Assembly: GCA_937873245.1 (NCBI GenBank)
Contig: CALMVY010000006.1
Location: 1-5,262 of the forward strand
From: an uncultured Arthrobacter sp.
GTDB taxonomy: Bacteria; Actinomycetota; Actinomycetes; Actinomycetales; Micrococcaceae
Length of the DNA stretch: 5,262 nt
Direction of reading: 5' to 3'
Part shown: positions 4,426-5,262 of the stretch, one piece after another
Numbering within the stretch: the stretch's first letter is position 1
Layout of the letters: each line of letters begins with the position of its first letter
Translations under genes and position numbers: made by a program
Notes under the pieces: model-generated
Database searches by the model: none
What the model was told of the DNA's origin: nothing
The model's input: the letters and a program-made list of their open reading frames with translations, nothing else

Positions 4426-4684
4426 GCGACTACACCCAGACACCGCGGCCAAGGTGCGCGCTGACGCGCGGAAGCTGGAGAAGCGCGCTGACGCTGAGGG
4501 GAGATACCCGGTCGGCACTACGGTCCGCCGTGCCCAAGCCCCGTCGCGGATGTTCAACATCCGGCTCACCGACGAGCAGTATCAGCAGCTCGAACAGGCT
4601 GCACGGGACAGGCACCTCCCACTGTCGACGATGGCCCGAGCGTGGCTGCTCGATCGACTTGGGGACGAGCGGCACGCTTCCTGA
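4418..4684 (+). CDS. RHH (CopG/BrnA-like) antitoxin with N-terminal helical extension
   Basis: An 88-residue basic protein. Residues about 43-80 form a ribbon-helix-helix: SRMFNIRLTDEQYQQLEQAA supplies the strand and first helix, RDRHLPLSTMARAWLLDRL the second. The first 40 residues (HPDTAAKVRADARKLEKRAD) are charged and probably helical, with a small internal repeat RADA-KLEKRADA encoded by GCGCGCTGACGC twice. Unlike BrnA, where toxin-binding parts flank the RHH, here the extension is N-terminal. AGGAGG at 4406-4411 with 6-base spacing fixes ATG 4418 and gives the antitoxin its own strong ribosome site inside the toxin gene, suiting the excess of antitoxin that such modules need. It probably represses the operon through the palindrome at 4091-4107. 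The stop is TGA 4682-4684. Confidence 0.8.
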   Translation: MSKRLHPDTAAKVRADARKLEKRADAEGRYPVGTTVRRAQAPSRMFNIRLTDEQYQQLEQAARDRHLPLSTMARAWLLDRLGDERHAS

Positions 4685-4744
4685 GCGGCACTCCCTTCTC
4701 GCGGCGCGGTCTCGGGAACGGCTCCCCTCGTGGTTCCCGCTCGG

Positions 4745-5010
4745 TCAGTAGTGCGGTACTGGCGCTCCGGTGTAGCCCGCCTTCTGCCCGAAGATCCAGT
4801 TGTCGTCCAACGTCAAGCCGCTGATGCGCTCTCACAAGCGGACGGCTTCGGCGTATGCGTAGACGTCCTCGGACCAGCCAAATGCCAAGCCGGCAGCTGC
4901 CCTACCCGGGTCCCGCGATCGGTCAGGTGCGCGATCTGTGAAGCACTGAGCCCGGATTGCGTGCCGGCGAGCACCTGCAGGACCGCGGAGTCCAAGCCAG
5001 GGGCGATGGT
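4745..5010 (-). pseudogene. Degraded minus-strand coding remnants (wHTH of a nucleotidyltransferase-type protein, plus unknown tail)
   Basis: Two pieces with coding character are visible on the minus strand. The first (5010-4906) reads APGLDSAVLQVLAGTQSGLS then ASQIAHLTDRGTR, like the N-terminal winged helix of actinobacterial nucleotidyltransferase-domain proteins (LDSxVLxVLAGTxxxLTxxxVARLxxRGSxxGV). The second (about 4890-4745), in another frame, reads AFGWSEDVYAYAEAVRL, an in-frame TGA (4834-4832), then ERISGLTLDDNWIFGQKAGY to TGA 4747-4745; I do not recognise this family. A frameshift lies between them, and no nucleotidyltransferase GSxARG motif is present, so neither piece is functional. 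Together with the next 150 bases of regulatory sequence, this fills the gap between the antitoxin and the final gene. Confidence 0.42.
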
Positions 5011-5040
5011 GCGCAAGGGCGACGACAGAGCCGCGTTCCA

Positions 5041-5058
5041 TCGTGCCCTGCGGCACGA
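5041..5058. repeat. Hairpin, 7-bp stem with 4-base loop
   Basis: TCGTGCC (5041-5047) and GGCACGA (5052-5058) pair perfectly around CTGC. There is no T-run on either side, so it is not a standard intrinsic terminator. It is the first of four dyad symmetries within 130 bases upstream of the last gene. Confidence 0.55.
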
Positions 5059-5064
5059 CAAAGG

Positions 5065-5113
5065 TGTGGACGACCTGTGGATAACGAAAAGTTCTCCACA
5101 GAAGGAACTTTCG
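5065..5113. promoter_or_regulatory. Cluster of DnaA-box-like words and nested inverted repeats
   Basis: TGTGGATAA (5076-5084) is the exact complement of the consensus DnaA box TTATCCACA. TGTGGACGA (5065-5073) and TTCTCCACA (5092-5100) are each one base from a DnaA-type box. CTGTGGA (5075-5081) and TCCACAG (5095-5101) form a 7-bp dyad; AAAGTTC (5088-5094) and GAACTTT (5105-5111) form another, interlocked with it. The GC-poor GATAACGAAAAGTTCT core stands out from its surroundings. DnaA binding is inference. Confidence 0.45.
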
Positions 5114-5114
5114 T

Positions 5115-5145
5115 TGCCCCAAGGGGTTGACAGGCCCTTGGGGCA
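5115..5145. promoter_or_regulatory. Perfect 11-bp inverted repeat with the -35 hexamer in its loop
   Basis: TGCCCCAAGGG (5115-5125) and CCCTTGGGGCA (5135-5145) are exact reverse complements separated by nine bases, GTTGACAGG, which contain the consensus -35 TTGACA (5127-5132). Arms this long with the -35 centred between them look like an operator for a dimeric regulator that would occlude RNA polymerase, or a cruciform-prone site. The DNA-binding partner is not identifiable in the window. Confidence 0.65.
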
Positions 5146-5156
5146 GAGCGTAGGTT
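5127..5156 (+). promoter_or_regulatory. Sigma-70/SigA-type promoter for the last gene
   Basis: TTGACA (5127-5132), an 18-base spacer, and TAGGTT (5151-5156, TAnnnT). Transcription should start about 7 bases later, near 5163-5164, that is on or next to the GTG codon at 5164, suggesting a leaderless mRNA as is common in actinobacteria. The -10 ends where the LexA box begins. Confidence 0.65.
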
Positions 5157-5171
5157 CGAACACGTGTTCGA
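5156..5171. promoter_or_regulatory. LexA (SOS) box, perfect 16-bp palindrome
   Basis: TCGAACACGTGTTCGA matches the mycobacterial SOS consensus TCGAAC-N4-GTTCGA at every fixed position and is a perfect palindrome. It overlaps the -10 end, the expected transcription start and the GTG start codon, an ideal position for LexA repression. In M. tuberculosis, LexA boxes precede several 13E12-repeat genes, in agreement with the gene that follows. Confidence 0.85.
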
Positions 5172-5262
5172 GGAACGGCTTGAGACGGAGCGCGGCTCTG
5201 CCATGTCCTCGCTCGACGACATCTTCGTCTGGCCGGACCGGCCGGCGGCTCGTCCGCAGCCT
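5164..5262 (+). CDS. N-terminus of a probable 13E12-family (DUF222/HNH) protein, cut by window end
   Basis: From GTG 5164 the frame reads VFEERLETERGSAMSSLDDI then FVWPDRPAARPQP, open to the window end (33 codons). This short acidic start followed by a Pro/Ala-rich linker resembles the beginning of actinobacterial 13E12-repeat (DUF222 plus HNH nuclease) proteins, whose folded domains would lie beyond the window. GTG 5164 is favoured because promoter spacing predicts a transcript starting there (leaderless); ATG 5203 is the alternative, with only a distant GGAG. The SOS box over the start points the same way, since 13E12 genes are known LexA targets. Without the DUF222 or HNH region the family call rests on promoter type and N-terminal resemblance. 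Confidence 0.55.
   Translation, partial: MFEERLETERGSAMSSLDDIFVWPDRPAARPQP

Noticed and set aside
4000..4569. Minus-strand open frame of 189 codons opposite the toxin-antitoxin pair
   Set aside because: It lies antisense to two genes with good start signals and overlapping ends, and has no recognisable domain.
4713..4739. CGGGAAC/GTTCCCG hairpin after the RHH antitoxin as a terminator
   Set aside because: The 7-bp stem has a 13-base loop and no T-run; the evidence is too weak to call a terminator.
5076..5084. Chromosomal or plasmid replication origin
   Set aside because: Only one exact DnaA box and two near matches are present, with no AT-rich unwinding region and no dnaA, dnaN or rep gene; kept only as a DnaA-box-like cluster.
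1..5262. CRISPR array, tRNA, rRNA or insertion sequence
   Set aside because: No regularly spaced repeats, tRNA-like cloverleaf, rRNA signature, transposase frame or terminal inverted repeats were seen on either strand.

Overview
The window looks like a mosaic. Bases 1 to about 660 read like lower-GC proteobacterial DNA. They hold the 3' end of a DUF938-type SAM methyltransferase, an intrinsic terminator facing the minus strand, and the last codons of an unidentified minus-strand gene. From about base 663 to the end the sequence is GC-rich with actinobacterial codon use. Its gene content (Uma2 endonucleases, nitrobindin, several toxin-antitoxin modules, and a likely 13E12/DUF222-HNH gene start) fits a high-GC actinomycete, perhaps of the Geodermatophilaceae type; the family placement is inference. 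The abrupt switch inside a truncated Uma2 gene is either a recent lateral junction or an assembly chimera.

Layout: 3-566 methyltransferase (+, partial); 566-599 terminator (-); 663-957 headless Uma2 fragment (+); 958-1379 no intact gene, but a frameshifted ribbon-helix-helix antitoxin remnant at 1124-1223; 1380-1919 intact Uma2 endonuclease (+); 1962-2080 internally deleted nitrobindin remnant (-); 2111-2527 and 2524-2760 VapC (PIN) toxin with FitA/VapB-like antitoxin (-); about 2875-3112 remnant of a solute-binding protein (-); 3113-3241 Uma2 leader and tail with the middle deleted (+); 3234-3728 intact nitrobindin (-); 3780-4003 frameshifted HEPN-like remnant (-); 4099-4425 and 4418-4684 BrnT-like toxin plus RHH antitoxin (+); 4745-5010 degraded minus-strand coding remnants; 5041-5171 a dense set of inverted repeats, DnaA-box-like words, a promoter and a perfect actinobacterial LexA (SOS) box; 5164-5262 the N-terminus of a likely 13E12-family protein (+), cut by the window end.

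Two things tie the region together. First, a convergent Uma2-nitrobindin unit is present twice and has decayed reciprocally: copy A keeps Uma2 and has a gutted nitrobindin, copy B keeps nitrobindin and has a gutted Uma2. A third, truncated Uma2 lies at 663-957. Second, this is an accessory-type region with two apparently intact toxin-antitoxin pairs and gene debris in between. The most notable signals are regulatory: an 11-bp inverted repeat with the -35 hexamer in its loop, followed by an SOS box that contains the likely leaderless start codon of the last gene, and a 17-bp palindrome centred on the toxin start codon at 4099.
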